Counted from the stretch's first letter, positions 16,790 through 27,653 are shown. The stretch: DNA of 64,000 nt from Shewanella algicola (GCF_014648035.1 NZ_BMQI01000011.1:1-64000); one strand, 5' to 3'. A program made the numbers and translations. Notes: generated from the letters alone by a model not told the origin.

Positions 16790-18244
16790 CTAATCGAGCT
16801 CCCATTCTTTCACTTTACGGTCTACCGTTTTACGCGACACGCCTAAATGTTCAGCAGCCAACACTTTATTGCCATTATATTGCTCAATAACCCGGATGAT
16901 ATGCGCCTTCTCAATAGACTGTAAATCCCAGTCAATAGGGAGATAATGTTGTCCGAGGCTAGAGTGTGGTGTATCGATTTGATTGGCACTTAGAAGGTTG
17001 GACGTTTCGGGCAATTGCTGCAAATATTCCTTAGGCGCAATATTGAGTAAAAAACATTGTTCAATGGTATTTTTTAGCTCTTGGATATTCCCCGGCCAAT
17101 AATAATCAGTTAAACATTGAAAATCTGAAATGCCCCATTTCGAATAATCATTTAACAGTGCCTTACGACTGCTTTTATGCTGTATTAAGCAGCGATTAAT
17201 GAAAAATTTCGTCAGCATGACAATATCTTCAGGACGTTGCCGCAATGGAGGTAACGAAACGATAAATTCAGCAAGACGATAGTACAGTTCAACTAAAAAC
17301 TCGCCTCTTTGTACCCGAGAAAACAATCGCGCTGTACTCATACTGACTAGCCTAACATGCTGATACTCATTTAATTTTATTGAGTCTAATACGATGAGCA
17401 ACTCGACTTGTTTATCCATAGGCAATTCAGCAATATGATTAAAGACTAACCAATTTGTTTGTGAGGTGTTAGCACAATACAAGCCTAACTTTTTTGCATC
17501 GAGTTCACTCGGGGCGCGGCAATCAATCATCATAAAATGACTAGGAGAGCATAATGATTGTTGCAATTGAGACACTGCTAATTTTTTACCGGTTCCCACC
17601 TCGCCTTCCAGTAATAGTGCATTACCAGTAGAGCTGATGATGTTTAATGTTCTCTTTACCTGTTTAATCGCGACGCTATCACCAATATAAAGTGAAAAGG
17701 CACTGTTGTGACTATTTGTCTGGGTATCAAGCGTTAAGGTATCAACAATAGAAGTACTAGCCACTGATGACCGTTGAAGCAACCAGCGAGAAATAACAGC
17801 ATTCACCTCAACAGTTTCGATTGGTTTTGCAATAAAATCACAAGCGCCTTTGCGCATAGCATATAAAATATCTTCCGATGTAAGCGACTGGCTAATGACA
17901 ATAAATTGCTGAGGAAAGGTTAAATAAGCAGATTCTATCGTGGCGTTAATGGGCGATGAGCCCTTGGCATCGCTCAATTGTGTGGCTTTAGTCTCTGGGT
18001 GAACACTTTGATTTACATCAGGGAACAAGGATTCAAACTCATCAACAACATCTAATTCAATAATACACAGATTAAAGTTAAACCGTTGAAACAGAGCCGA
18101 AGCATGTTCAACATTACGAGCAAGCTCAACGAGGCCAAAATAGCGCTTTAATAGCGAAGATAGTGCCTGCCAATTAGACAGGTCGGGGTCTATCACTAAT
18201 ACCGCTTGTTCGGGTTTTTCACAGTGTATTTGTTCAACACTCAT
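16790..18244 (-). CDS. Degenerate NtrC-family response regulator/AAA+ protein (no GAFTGA, Walker B changed)
   Basis: 484 aa with a receiver-like domain (1-155), AAA+ domain (about 190-400) and Fis-type HTH (about 440-484; NGNKVLAAEHLGVSRKTVDR). The position of the phosphorylated Asp holds Glu63 (LCIIELDV), while the conserved Lys (DFIAKPIE) remains. The AAA+ Walker A is GEVGTGKK. The GAFTGA loop that contacts sigma-54 is missing: only a short stretch (KKLGLYCANTSQTN) lies there, and the Walker B DE is NH (LVFNHI). It probably does not activate sigma-54 and may work as an ordinary DNA-binding regulator. No partner kinase is adjacent. Confidence 0.85.
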   Translation of the reverse strand: MSVEQIHCEKPEQAVLVIDPDLSNWQALSSLLKRYFGLVELARNVEHASALFQRFNFNLCIIELDVVDEFESLFPDVNQSVHPETKATQLSDAKGSSPINATIESAYLTFPQQFIVISQSLTSEDILYAMRKGACDFIAKPIETVEVNAVISRWLLQRSSVASTSIVDTLTLDTQTNSHNSAFSLYIGDSVAIKQVKRTLNIISSTGNALLLEGEVGTGKKLAVSQLQQSLCSPSHFMMIDCRAPSELDAKKLGLYCANTSQTNWLVFNHIAELPMDKQVELLIVLDSIKLNEYQHVRLVSMSTARLFSRVQRGEFLVELYYRLAEFIVSLPPLRQRPEDIVMLTKFFINRCLIQHKSSRKALLNDYSKWGISDFQCLTDYYWPGNIQELKNTIEQCFLLNIAPKEYLQQLPETSNLLSANQIDTPHSSLGQHYLPIDWDLQSIEKAHIIRVIEQYNGNKVLAAEHLGVSRKTVDRKVKEWELD

Positions 18245-18449
18245 TGCTTGCTACCTTAGCCTCAGTCATCCCCTTCCCTTAAACGGATTATATTGAGTGA
18301 TATGATCGCTAATACCACTTTTAAACACAACGTAAAAAATCAAAATTCGCCCTATTGACTCAGTTTTTTAATAAGATGATTTTCAAAGCGTTAAACTCAC
18401 CTTACAATAAACACAGATTGGGTTTCATGAACATCCTAATGAGAATTAT

Positions 18450-19355
18450 ATGCCTATTGAATCAAACATCATTTACATGAACACCAAGCAAGTTGCAGAA
18501 TATCTCGATTTAAATGAAAAGAAAGTCTACTCAATGGCAAATCACCACATCCTCCCAGCCACAAAAGTAACGGGGAAATGGTTATTTCCTAAAGTATTGA
18601 TAGACCGTTGGCTAATGGACTCCTGCCATAGTGGAATGCTCTCTGACAGAATGCATATCACTGGCAGTGACGACCCTTTGTTATCGATGCTTGTCGCCCA
18701 ATTAATGGCCAAAAGTGAACATCAAAAAATCATCAGTTACAGCGCGACAGGCTCAACATTAGGTTTAGAGTTATTGTCACGCGGTTATGCCGATGTTTGC
18801 AGTATTCACTGGGAGAGTATCAATGACGATCGTGACAGTATATTTTCATTATTAAAAAGCTTTCCAAACCACCAGCAATGGATAATGGTTAGTGGTTATG
18901 AGCGCCATCAAGGATTAATGGTTAGACAAGAAATGGCCGATTTGTTTAACGACAATATCGATATTCCAAAGCAGCCACTGCGCTGGGTATCCCGTCAACA
19001 AGGCGCTGGGAGCCAGCAACATCTGGCCAATTGGTTAGCTTCTAATAAAACTAGCTTGGATGAATTGCTGTTCACCGCTACAGCAAACTCAGAACGTGAA
19101 CTGGCCGGTTATATTGCCCGCAACAATGCCGATATTGGCTTTGGTTGTGAAGCCGTAGCCAGAGAAAGCGGCTTACACTTTATCCCTAAGCTGACTGAAT
19201 CTTTTGACTTTGTTATGTCGCAAAGTATCTTTTTTAGACGTCAACTACAGGCATTATTAACACTCTTAAAACAGCCACAAACAGCGCAATTAGCCCAGCA
19301 ATTATCAGGCTATAAGCTCGTTGAAAGCGGCCAAATTATCTGGCGAGGCCAATAA
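18450..19355 (+). CDS. Regulator with excisionase-type HTH and periplasmic-binding-protein-like domain
   Basis: The N-terminus is a MerR/excisionase-like winged HTH (TKQVAEYLDLNEKKVYSMAN...GKWLFPKVLIDRWL, residues 10-55). The rest (about 75-295) resembles the PBP-like ligand domain seen in molybdate- or tungstate-responsive regulators; SRQQGAGSQQHLANWL and IGFGCEAVAR are typical positions. The protein is cytoplasmic, without signal peptide. It is divergent from the degenerate regulator and is the best candidate for a direct sensor of the compound imported by the neighbouring operon. A second in-frame ATG at 18477 is possible. Ligand unknown. Confidence 0.83.
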   Translation: MPIESNIIYMNTKQVAEYLDLNEKKVYSMANHHILPATKVTGKWLFPKVLIDRWLMDSCHSGMLSDRMHITGSDDPLLSMLVAQLMAKSEHQKIISYSATGSTLGLELLSRGYADVCSIHWESINDDRDSIFSLLKSFPNHQQWIMVSGYERHQGLMVRQEMADLFNDNIDIPKQPLRWVSRQQGAGSQQHLANWLASNKTSLDELLFTATANSERELAGYIARNNADIGFGCEAVARESGLHFIPKLTESFDFVMSQSIFFRRQLQALLTLLKQPQTAQLAQQLSGYKLVESGQIIWRGQ

Positions 19356-19401
19356 TAACGGTGCGAGTACTCATTAAGTACAGGTCGCTCAATTACCAAC
19401 A

Positions 19402-20853
19402 TCATTGCGTTGTAAACACATCGATCCGACTCATCATATAAGGGTAAAATGGGTTCCATTTTTGGCGTAACATATCGGCAGCCGTTATGCTATAAATGCC
19501 CCGTTCGCCCTGATATATTTCCCTGCCAATTTGAATAATATCTTTGTTTGCATTTGCTAATGGTCCATACAATGGATCTTCAATTGGAAACGGTAACGCC
19601 ACATGTGATAACGAATATACCTCTGCAGGCCACGTTAACTCTAACTCAACAACGTCTTCAATGGGTTGTTTATAACTGAGCTCTCGTACCCGAACATATG
19701 GCTCATTATGGGGACTATTTTCAATAAGACTCAACCGGTAAGGTAACGGGTTTGCCAGCCAATAAGGCGCAAACTCAGCTAATGGATCTTGAATAAGCAA
19801 ATAATTGTGACTGCGTGCTCGGTTAACATCAAATAACACTAATTCGTGTCCTTGAGACGCTGGCATCAACTGATAAAGCTGTTTTACCACCGCAAGTGAT
19901 GACACGGTATTATCAACCACGGATTGAAAGGTCAGCATTGGCGGAATTAACTTCACCTGTGCAGGTGACAAATCTGCGATTATGGTTCGATTGCGTTGCG
20001 TGAGTTGATAAACCACATCACCAGCATTGACCGCAAAAGACAAATATTTAAATGGATCATACTCGGTCTGAATACTGTTCCAATACAGCTTATCTTGCCC
20101 AAGTAGCCCGCCTAACTTAGCCTGCCAATAAGCCCCTGCGGCAATGGGCGCTAACCCTACCGCAGGCGATAAAAATATCATCCCGGCAAATGCGCAGGGC
20201 TTATTTGAACTGATATTTTCTAATTCGTGATTTAACGCTAATGCTGCACCAGTTGAAAACCCCACAACATACACAGGTTTACCCGCTAAGGTTTGCGATA
20301 AATGCTCGGTTGCCAGCGCAACCGCACCGGCTAAATCGGGCCAAGTGATATCGGTAAGCCCAGAGGGTATTGTGCCGTGACCCGGTAAGCGTAAACCGAC
20401 AATGTGAGCTTGATGTTGATAGTGCTCAGCAATATGTGACAGTGAATAAAGCGAGTCAGACATGCCGTGAAGCAATAATAAGCCAAACTCTGCATCCGGG
20501 TTGGGCCATTCGAAAGACCGATTCCAGTTTTGCTGCCATAATGCAGGATCGGACATACTGTGGCGTTCATAACGGTTGAAAGGTGATGATAAACGAGGTT
20601 GATATTGTTGATAAATTTTGCGTTCAACCTCAGCAAACAGTTTATCTTCTAATTTAAGATATTGATTAAAGTCGGCTAGTCCTGACTGCTGATGATATTC
20701 TGACGTAAGATGAGTGGTATGCCATAGAGATAAATTTGGCCGATCATTTAATAGCCACACTGCGGTGATCAAAATAGCCACAACAATCCCGACAGTGGCA
20801 TACAAGCTGGCAAACAGCAGGTGTTTTGTAGAACCTATGACAATCGCACGCAT
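19402..20853 (-). CDS. Alpha/beta hydrolase family protein with N-terminal membrane anchor
   Basis: 483 aa. An N-terminal hydrophobic segment (LLFASLYATVGIVVAILITAVWLL) anchors the protein to the inner membrane, with the catalytic domain probably in the periplasm. The hydrolase core begins at FGLLLLHGMSDS (oxyanion region), with the nucleophile Ser in VYVVGFSTGAALAL. A candidate base lies in RARSHNYLL. A C-terminal ~100-residue extension (from about residue 370) is unusual for a monoglyceride-lipase-like enzyme. It converges with the PBP-regulator gene (46 bp apart). The substrate is unknown; lysophospholipids or esters are reasonable guesses only. Confidence 0.82.
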   Translation of the reverse strand: MRAIVIGSTKHLLFASLYATVGIVVAILITAVWLLNDRPNLSLWHTTHLTSEYHQQSGLADFNQYLKLEDKLFAEVERKIYQQYQPRLSSPFNRYERHSMSDPALWQQNWNRSFEWPNPDAEFGLLLLHGMSDSLYSLSHIAEHYQHQAHIVGLRLPGHGTIPSGLTDITWPDLAGAVALATEHLSQTLAGKPVYVVGFSTGAALALNHELENISSNKPCAFAGMIFLSPAVGLAPIAAGAYWQAKLGGLLGQDKLYWNSIQTEYDPFKYLSFAVNAGDVVYQLTQRNRTIIADLSPAQVKLIPPMLTFQSVVDNTVSSLAVVKQLYQLMPASQGHELVLFDVNRARSHNYLLIQDPLAEFAPYWLANPLPYRLSLIENSPHNEPYVRVRELSYKQPIEDVVELELTWPAEVYSLSHVALPFPIEDPLYGPLANANKDIIQIGREIYQGERGIYSITAADMLRQKWNPFYPYMMSRIDVFTTQ

Positions 20854-20932
20854 TTTTTGCCTTAATCAATGATTATCGTAAACTCATTTATTTTTAATAA
20901 TGACTTTTTTAATGCAGTCATAGAGGAATAAC

Positions 20933-21490
20933 ATGCCATCACAGCCAACCACATTAACCTTAGGCGCGAGTAAAGCTGAGGTAATTTTTTACTTACCGAC
21001 TCCACCATTACTGCCGCCGGATTGGCATCATAATCACCCTAATGCCATCACGGATATCATTGCTTTAAATGGTAATCACTGGCGTAAAATTGTCACTATT
21101 ATGGCTAAAATTTGTTGCCGACACGCCGACCTCAGCGCAAACAATGGTGCAGCCTGGAAGCCAATCAGACAAAGTCTGCTTCAAGATGTATCGCCACAAT
21201 CGTTAGCGCACCGATTAAGCTGCCAAATACAGATTATTCCGAGCCAATTAAGCCATGCGACTGAGCGGTTATGCAACCCACAATCTTGGCATATTGTTTG
21301 CGGTAAAGAAACCCAACAACGTCTTGGGTTACACACCATTGAACATACGCAAACAGTTGACGTTAATAATAAAATACAGCGTCAGCAAACATGTTTACTG
21401 ACGCCATATTTAGATTACCGACAATATGCCAATGCCCTTATTGAAACAACAAGGCAGCTGATTGCCAGAGAAGATTTACCCCAAGATTAA
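20933..21490 (+). CDS. Conserved hypothetical protein (function unknown)
   Basis: 185 aa, with no signal peptide or membrane helix and no catalytic motif that I recognise. It begins with a proline-rich, aromatic stretch ([17 protein letters not shown]), includes a [16 protein letters not shown] segment, and ends in a charged helix. It overlaps the 3' end of nadE by four bases tail to tail and is divergent from the hydrolase. Base composition resembles neighbours. It is probably real because the reading frame is intact, codon use is ordinary and a clear intergenic start follows a ribosome-like gagg. Confidence 0.7.
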   Translation: MPSQPTTLTLGASKAEVIFYLPTPPLLPPDWHHNHPNAITDIIALNGNHWRKIVTIMAKICCRHADLSANNGAAWKPIRQSLLQDVSPQSLAHRLSCQIQIIPSQLSHATERLCNPQSWHIVCGKETQQRLGLHTIEHTQTVDVNNKIQRQQTCLLTPYLDYRQYANALIETTRQLIAREDLPQD

Positions 21491-22317
21491 TCGTAAATGG
21501 TTGGAATAGGCTGACGCTTATGTTGAGTGCGCTTGTAAATGCCAACCAATTTGTCTTCAACCGTTTGAGGCACGTCTTTGCCTTCTAAAAAGTCATCAAT
21601 TTGATCATAGGTTAACCCTAATGCAACCTCATCGGCTAACTGCGGCTTGTTGTCTTCTAAATCAGCAGTTGGCGCTTTATTAACCAATAAATCAGGTGCG
21701 CCTAAAAACGCCGCGAGTTTACGTACTTGACGTTTATTTAAACCAAACAAAGGCGCTAAATCACATGCTCCATCACCAAATTTAGTATAAAAACCGGTAA
21801 TGTTTTCTGCGCTGTGATCGGTACCTACCACTAAGCCTCCTAACACCCCAGCAATATTATATTGTGCAATCATCCGCATTCTGGCTTTGACATTACCTTT
21901 AACAAAATCGAGTTTGTTTTCATCTGGTAGTTCAATATTGGCTTCAACTAAACCTGCTAAGGTTGCATGATGAACCCCAAGTACGCCGTCAGCAATATTA
22001 ACGGTAACCTGCCTAGATGGTTTAATAAATTGACATGATAGCTGGGCTTCATCTTCATCTTTTTGTACTTGATATGGCAGACGAACAGCAATAAATTGAT
22101 AAGAGATTTCGCTCTGTTCTTGGTTTAGTCCGTCGACGGCTAATTGGCATAAACGCCCTGCTAATGAAGAATCCACTCCACCGCTAATGCCTAACACAAC
22201 GCAACGACTATGTGATTCTTTAAGTTTTGCTTTAATAAATGCCACACGGCGCTGAACTTCAAACTCAGGCTCGATTGCCTTAAGTACATGCATCTCTCTT
22301 AAGATTTGTCCTTTCAC
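21487..22317 (-). CDS. nadE: Ammonia-dependent NAD+ synthetase
   Basis: Converts nicotinate adenine dinucleotide to NAD+ with ATP and ammonia. The PP-loop ATP-pyrophosphatase motif is [14 protein letters not shown] (about residues 44-57). [20 protein letters not shown] and [16 protein letters not shown] are the conserved substrate-binding and dimer regions. There is no glutaminase domain, so it uses free ammonia; 276 aa agrees with the E. coli-type enzyme. It stands alone, convergent with the hypothetical gene. Confidence 0.95.
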   Translation of the reverse strand: MKGQILREMHVLKAIEPEFEVQRRVAFIKAKLKESHSRCVVLGISGGVDSSLAGRLCQLAVDGLNQEQSEISYQFIAVRLPYQVQKDEDEAQLSCQFIKPSRQVTVNIADGVLGVHHATLAGLVEANIELPDENKLDFVKGNVKARMRMIAQYNIAGVLGGLVVGTDHSAENITGFYTKFGDGACDLAPLFGLNKRQVRKLAAFLGAPDLLVNKAPTADLEDNKPQLADEVALGLTYDQIDDFLEGKDVPQTVEDKLVGIYKRTQHKRQPIPTIYD

Positions 22318-22388
22318 GTGACGCTCCTGATGGCTTTTAAATTTGGGGGTTTAATTCTGGGTTGAGGCTATTCTATTAAAATCCTACC

Positions 22389-22428
22389 AAAAAAAAACGA
22401 TAATGATTCATCATTATCGTTTTTTTTT
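22389..22428. terminator. Rho-independent terminator, bidirectional, downstream of gsk
   Basis: Perfect stem acgataatga / tcattatcgt with A9 and T9 flanks, located directly after the gsk stop on the minus strand. It lies just upstream of nadE and can also block read-through in the other direction. Confidence 0.95.
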
Positions 22429-22441
22429 GCATTAAGCTGAA

Positions 22442-23746
22442 TTAACGTTCCCAGTATGACTCTTCTAGGCTGTCTTCACGTTCAGGCAAACCACGCGATA
22501 AACGCGGGCTATGCTGGGCTAACACTTCGTATGCAACACGGTTGGCGTATTTACACACCTGTGAAAACGATGAATAACATAAACCATCACGTTTATGTTT
22601 GCTTGACCCTGGTACGTTAGTTTTATGAAACGTATTAGCAGACAAATCATGAAGTAAAGCCGATAACGCGCCATCACCTGCCCCGTTAGTATTCCGAATA
22701 AGCTCAGGCCCGCCCATGTACGGCGAGATGTGCGCATATACTTTTATCGGTGTCTCGCAATCGTCTTTGAGCATAGGCCGAGAAAACTCATAACGGTTAA
22801 ACTCAGGAATGGCACCTGGCAATAGCGTATGACTGGTTTCGCGTTTGGCGCTGTCTTCTGCATATCCGGCGGTATATAGACCAATCGGTCCTGCGGTAGT
22901 CAAAACCATGTCACACCATTCAAGCGCGGCTTCACTGGCCAATAGCGGGTCTTTAAAGCCCGTTAACGCTTCGCCTTCATCTTCGTTCATGGCCAAAATG
23001 GTTACATGATTGCGAATAAAGTCTTGCCACCATTTGGGATCTTCTTGAATTAAAAAGCGTGTACCTAAGGTTAATACCACAGGCACTTCGGCTTCTTTAG
23101 CGTATTCAATGGCGGTCATCGCGGCATCGGTAATACCATCACCGTCACTGGCTCGCATCAAGTAAGCGGTTAATACCAGTGCTGAACAGCCTTGGATGAC
23201 GTCTTTGTTAATAAACTCTGGCGTTAATTTGTCCATTGAACCTTTGCTAATAGCAAAAGTGCGTTCACCACAATCAGAAATCAAGGTAAAACAACGGCCA
23301 ATAGGGCCATCAACAGGCTGTAAATAGTTTAAATCGACTTTTGATGAAGTGTTGCATAAATAACGATATGCATAACTGCCAACCATGACTTTTTGACTCA
23401 TGACACCAAATAAAACAGAACGATCGTCAGCTAGAATTGAATAATTGTGAACCGTGTTACCGATGGTACCACCGGCAAACTCGTCACTGATCATCTCATT
23501 TGATTTAAGCTCGTGATACAAATTATGTGCTTGTTCATCGTTAATGAGGGTAGAGTTACCTTTAGGTAAACCATATCGCTCAAGTAATTCGTCTTCGACT
23601 TTGGCTTCAATATCGACAAGTGTCTGATCAATACCACAAATATAGGTAGAAAATGGCTGCGGCTGCTGCGTAAGTTGAGCCAATAATGGATCACGACTTT
23701 TTACAGGAAAATAGTGCTTTGACTTACGTTGACCGGGAAACTTCAT
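22442..23746 (-). CDS. gsk: Inosine-guanosine kinase
   Basis: PfkB/ribokinase-family cytosolic enzyme that phosphorylates inosine and guanosine in purine salvage. The N-terminal KFPGQRKSKHYFPV start and the substrate-binding FAGGTIGNTVHNYSIL region are typical. The catalytic anion-hole motif is RNTNGAGDGALSALL near residue 355. VLTLGTR and NEDEGEALTG are the conserved middle strands. 434 aa is the usual length for Gsk. It is a single gene next to adk, an order seen in related bacteria. Confidence 0.95.
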   Translation of the reverse strand: MKFPGQRKSKHYFPVKSRDPLLAQLTQQPQPFSTYICGIDQTLVDIEAKVEDELLERYGLPKGNSTLINDEQAHNLYHELKSNEMISDEFAGGTIGNTVHNYSILADDRSVLFGVMSQKVMVGSYAYRYLCNTSSKVDLNYLQPVDGPIGRCFTLISDCGERTFAISKGSMDKLTPEFINKDVIQGCSALVLTAYLMRASDGDGITDAAMTAIEYAKEAEVPVVLTLGTRFLIQEDPKWWQDFIRNHVTILAMNEDEGEALTGFKDPLLASEAALEWCDMVLTTAGPIGLYTAGYAEDSAKRETSHTLLPGAIPEFNRYEFSRPMLKDDCETPIKVYAHISPYMGGPELIRNTNGAGDGALSALLHDLSANTFHKTNVPGSSKHKRDGLCYSSFSQVCKYANRVAYEVLAQHSPRLSRGLPEREDSLEESYWER

Positions 23747-23983
23747 ATTGGGCTCTCATAGCTTAGCGTCCGTGCCAGTGTGAAATTAAGTGTGAAATTA
23801 ATTGCCTATGGCGACATTCAACGTTGAAAAGTCACCCTCTGCGAAAATGGCGGCAGATTTTATCATAGATAAACGACAATTTTATATTACTTTTAACTTA
23901 AATCGCAGTAATTGTTGGGCTTGTCTCACACAGTTTGAACCGACGCAGCACAGGGAGACATTAAGGGGGACAATTTTCAGGCA

Positions 23984-24010
23984 TAAAAAAACCTGCATCA
24001 GCAGGTTTTT
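23984..24010. terminator. Rho-independent terminator after adk
   Basis: Stem aaacctgc / gcaggttt with a four-base loop (atca) and a T-run on each strand. It lies 20 bp downstream of the adk stop on the minus strand. Confidence 0.92.
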
Positions 24011-24029
24011 ATGACACATTCACGTATCG

Positions 24030-24689
<660 letters not shown>

Positions 24690-24810
24690 TTAAGTTTGTG
24701 TTCTTTTTAGGGCGGCGATTTTCGCACAAATGCCACACTTTTAATAGCGCTTTTGTTATGACATTAGACCTAAATCTAATAAGGTTTGTAACAAAAACGC
24801 TAAGTCATGT

Positions 24811-25674
24811 TTAATACAGCAAGGTATACAATTTACGGCGATATTGATTGGCTAACGCGTTGCCTTGTCCTATCGCGGTGAGAATTTCCATAAAGGCTTG
24901 TTTAACTTGACCGTCTAATGCACCTAAGTCTTTTTGTAAAATAGCAAACAATAACTCTAGGGCTTCTTCATTTCGATGCGCCAAATTTAATGCTTTTGCT
25001 AACAAAACAACCGCGTCTAAATTATCAGGTTGTTCTGCAACACTTTGCTGTAACTGACGGATCTCAGGCGTATCGGCAGCATCTTCTGCTAAGGCCAATT
25101 TGGCCATTAAGTTTTGATAATAACTGTCTTGATCTGCCAATCCTATCTGAGCCAATAACGCTTTTGCATCCGCTAACAACCCTTGCTGTAAGGCTACATC
25201 AGCCATGACTAAGCCCACTTCAGCGGCTTGTTGCGCATTGGCATATACTGTTTTGAGCTGGGTCGCGAGTTGAGTCAGCTCCTCTGCGGTTAATTCACCA
25301 TCAGCTAACAATTGCTTAATCGCTGCAAACTCTTGTACCCATAATGGCGGCAAATGTTTGTCGAGTAATTCATTCACTTGTTGCTCAGTTTGTACGCCGG
25401 CAAATCCATCGATGGGGCGGCCTTTGTCTAGCACCAATGTGGTAGGTAAGTTTTGAATTTGGAAATAATTAGCAATTTCGATTTCTGCTTCACAATCGAC
25501 TTTTGCCAAAATAAATCGACCCGCCTGAGTTTGTGCTATCTGCTCTAACGTTTGCAGCATCTGTACACTTTCAGGCTGTTGTTGTGCCCAAAATGCCAAT
25601 ACCACCATTTTTTCCATTGAGGTATCGACAACTTGCTGAATGTTTTCTTTAGTTAAATTAATCAGGTAGTCCAT
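24811..25674 (-). CDS. cnoX: Thioredoxin-fold co-chaperone, CnoX/YbbN family
   Basis: Cytoplasmic holdase-type co-chaperone with an N-terminal thioredoxin fold (about 5-110) and a C-terminal TPR-like helical domain (about 115-287). The active-site region reads FWAQQQPES, so both cysteines of the CxxC motif are replaced; the family is known to vary here (E. coli has one Cys). [15 protein letters not shown]-like positions are typical of the fold. The ATG at 25674 follows a run of G (gggggcact). A TTG at 25701 is in frame but less likely. 287 aa. Genomic neighbours are htpG and adk. Confidence 0.9.
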   Translation of the reverse strand: MDYLINLTKENIQQVVDTSMEKMVVLAFWAQQQPESVQMLQTLEQIAQTQAGRFILAKVDCEAEIEIANYFQIQNLPTTLVLDKGRPIDGFAGVQTEQQVNELLDKHLPPLWVQEFAAIKQLLADGELTAEELTQLATQLKTVYANAQQAAEVGLVMADVALQQGLLADAKALLAQIGLADQDSYYQNLMAKLALAEDAADTPEIRQLQQSVAEQPDNLDAVVLLAKALNLAHRNEEALELLFAILQKDLGALDGQVKQAFMEILTAIGQGNALANQYRRKLYTLLY

Positions 25675-25699
25675 AGTGCCCCCGGTAACTGACAAAAAC

Positions 25700-25724
25700 A
25701 AAAGCGGACTGACTGTCCGCTTTT
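25700..25724. terminator. Rho-independent terminator after htpG
   Basis: Stem aaaagcggac / gtccgctttt with a five-base loop, 15 bp past the htpG stop on the minus strand. It lies just upstream of the cnoX start region. Confidence 0.88.
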
Positions 25725-25739
25725 ACTGTTTAGGTTAGT

Positions 25740-27653
25740 TTATTTAAAACTGGCCATTAACATCTGGTTGGTGAGCTTAATAAATGCCGACGGATCGGAC
25801 AGGCTGCCCTTTTCAGACAGCAACGCTTGTTGTAATAACAAGTTAGACCAATCAGCAAATAACTGCTCGTCAGCTTCGTTGTTTAGGCGCTCAACCAATG
25901 GGTGCGTAGGGTTGATTTCAAATGTAGGTTTTGACTCTGGCACAGGTTGCCCTGCAGCTTGCATCAATTTAATCATTTGAGTCGACATTTCACCGTCGCC
26001 CGTCACTACACACGCAGGGGTGTCAGTTAAACGAGAAGTGACTTTAACATCAGACACTTTGTCTGCTAATGCCGTTTTAATCCGTTCAACTAACCCTTTG
26101 GCTTCTTCTGCCACTTTATCTTGAGCTTCTTTATCCGCTTCATCTTCTAGTGAGCCTAATTCAAGGTCGCCTTTGGTCACCGAGTGCAGTTTTTTGCCTT
26201 TAAACTCAGTTAAGTGATTAATTAACCACTCATCAATACGCTCAGACATCAATAAGACTTCAATGCCTTTCTTGCGTAATAACTCTAAATGCGGGCTATT
26301 AACGGCAGCATCATGGCTGTCGGCAACAATATAATAAATCTTATCTTGGCCTTCTTTCATGCGCTCGATGTACGCGTCTAAAGACACGGTTGTCGCCGCT
26401 GAATTGTCGTGAGTAGAAGCAAAACGCAATAAACCTGCAATGCGCTCTTTGTTAGCAAAATCTTCAGCTGGGCCTTCTTTTAATACTTGACCAAACTCAG
26501 CCCAAAATGATTGATAAGTTTCAGGATCATTTTGAGCAATTTTTTCTAACATACCTAACACACGCTTAGTTAAGGCCTGGCGTAGGTTTTTGGTAATTTG
26601 GTTATCTTGTAAAATTTCACGCGACACGTTTAATGGCAGATCTTTTGAGTCAATTAAGCCTTTTACAAAACGTAAATACGTTGGCATAAATTGCTCAGCA
26701 TCGTCCATTACAAACACACGTTGTACAAACAGTTTTAAGCCGTGTTTGTGGTCACGGTTAAACAGATCCCAAGGCGCTTTAGCAGGAATATACAATAAGC
26801 TGGTGTATTCTTGTTTGCCTTCAACACGGTTGTGAGACCATTTAAGTGCATCGGCGTAATCGTGTGAAATATGCTTATAAAATTCTTGGTATTCTTCGTC
26901 TGTAATATCAGATTTATTGCGTGTCCAAAGCGCGGTGGCTTTGTTCATTGGTTTCCAAGAACCTTCAGTGGCAGCAATTTTTTCGCCATCTTCACCTTCT
27001 GACTCTGGTTGACCAGCTTCAAACATTTCTACCGGAATAGAGATATGGTCTGAGTATTTAGAAATAATTGAGCGTAAACGGAAGTCATCTGCAAATTCAG
27101 TTTCTTCGTCACGTAAATGCAAAGTGATTTCAGTTCCGCGAGTGTTTTTGGTGACGGTTTCAACATTAAATGAACCTTCACCTTCAGACTCCCACAATAC
27201 CGCTTCGTTTACGGCGTGGCCTGCAGCACGAGTACGTACGACGACTTTTTTCGCCACGATAAAGGCTGAGTAGAAGCCCACACCAAACTGACCAATAAGT
27301 TGTGAGTCTTTTGAAGCTTCGCCAGATAAGTTATTAAAGAACTCTTTAGTACCCGATTTAGCAATAGTACCTAAATGTTCTATAACGCCGTCGCGGGTCA
27401 TACCAATTCCGTTATCAGAAATGGTTACAGTTCCTTTTTCTTTATCTGCACTCACTCGAACGCGTAATTCGCCATCACCTTCGTAAAGCGCATCATCGGT
27501 TAATGCAAGGTAGCGTAATTTGTCAGCTGCATCGGCCGCATTTGAGACTAATTCACGTAAGAAAATCTCTTTATTGGAATACAAAGAGTGGATCATCAAA
27601 TGCAATAGTTGTTTTACTTCGGTTTGAAAGCCATGAGTTTCTTGTTGAGACAT
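25740..27653 (-). CDS. htpG: HSP90-family molecular chaperone HtpG
   Basis: Homodimeric ATP-driven chaperone in the cytoplasm. N-terminal GHKL ATPase motifs: [19 protein letters not shown] (Asn-containing helix), [14 protein letters not shown] and [15 protein letters not shown]. The middle domain has the catalytic Arg loop QRVFVMDD. The C-terminal dimerisation domain ends near [14 protein letters not shown]. 637 aa is the normal bacterial length. A consensus sigma-32 promoter lies 78 bp upstream (27731-27758). Gene order cnoX-htpG-recR is shared with relatives. Confidence 0.97.
   Translation of the reverse strand: MSQQETHGFQTEVKQLLHLMIHSLYSNKEIFLRELVSNAADAADKLRYLALTDDALYEGDGELRVRVSADKEKGTVTISDNGIGMTRDGVIEHLGTIAKSGTKEFFNNLSGEASKDSQLIGQFGVGFYSAFIVAKKVVVRTRAAGHAVNEAVLWESEGEGSFNVETVTKNTRGTEITLHLRDEETEFADDFRLRSIISKYSDHISIPVEMFEAGQPESEGEDGEKIAATEGSWKPMNKATALWTRNKSDITDEEYQEFYKHISHDYADALKWSHNRVEGKQEYTSLLYIPAKAPWDLFNRDHKHGLKLFVQRVFVMDDAEQFMPTYLRFVKGLIDSKDLPLNVSREILQDNQITKNLRQALTKRVLGMLEKIAQNDPETYQSFWAEFGQVLKEGPAEDFANKERIAGLLRFASTHDNSAATTVSLDAYIERMKEGQDKIYYIVADSHDAAVNSPHLELLRKKGIEVLLMSERIDEWLINHLTEFKGKKLHSVTKGDLELGSLEDEADKEAQDKVAEEAKGLVERIKTALADKVSDVKVTSRLTDTPACVVTGDGEMSTQMIKLMQAAGQPVPESKPTFEINPTHPLVERLNNEADEQLFADWSNLLLQQALLSEKGSLSDPSAFIKLTNQMLMASFK

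Noticed and set aside
23802-24014. 70-codon frame between gsk and adk
   Set aside because: No ribosome site, unlike codon use, and it runs into the adk terminator hairpin. The gap is more plausibly promoter/terminator sequence.
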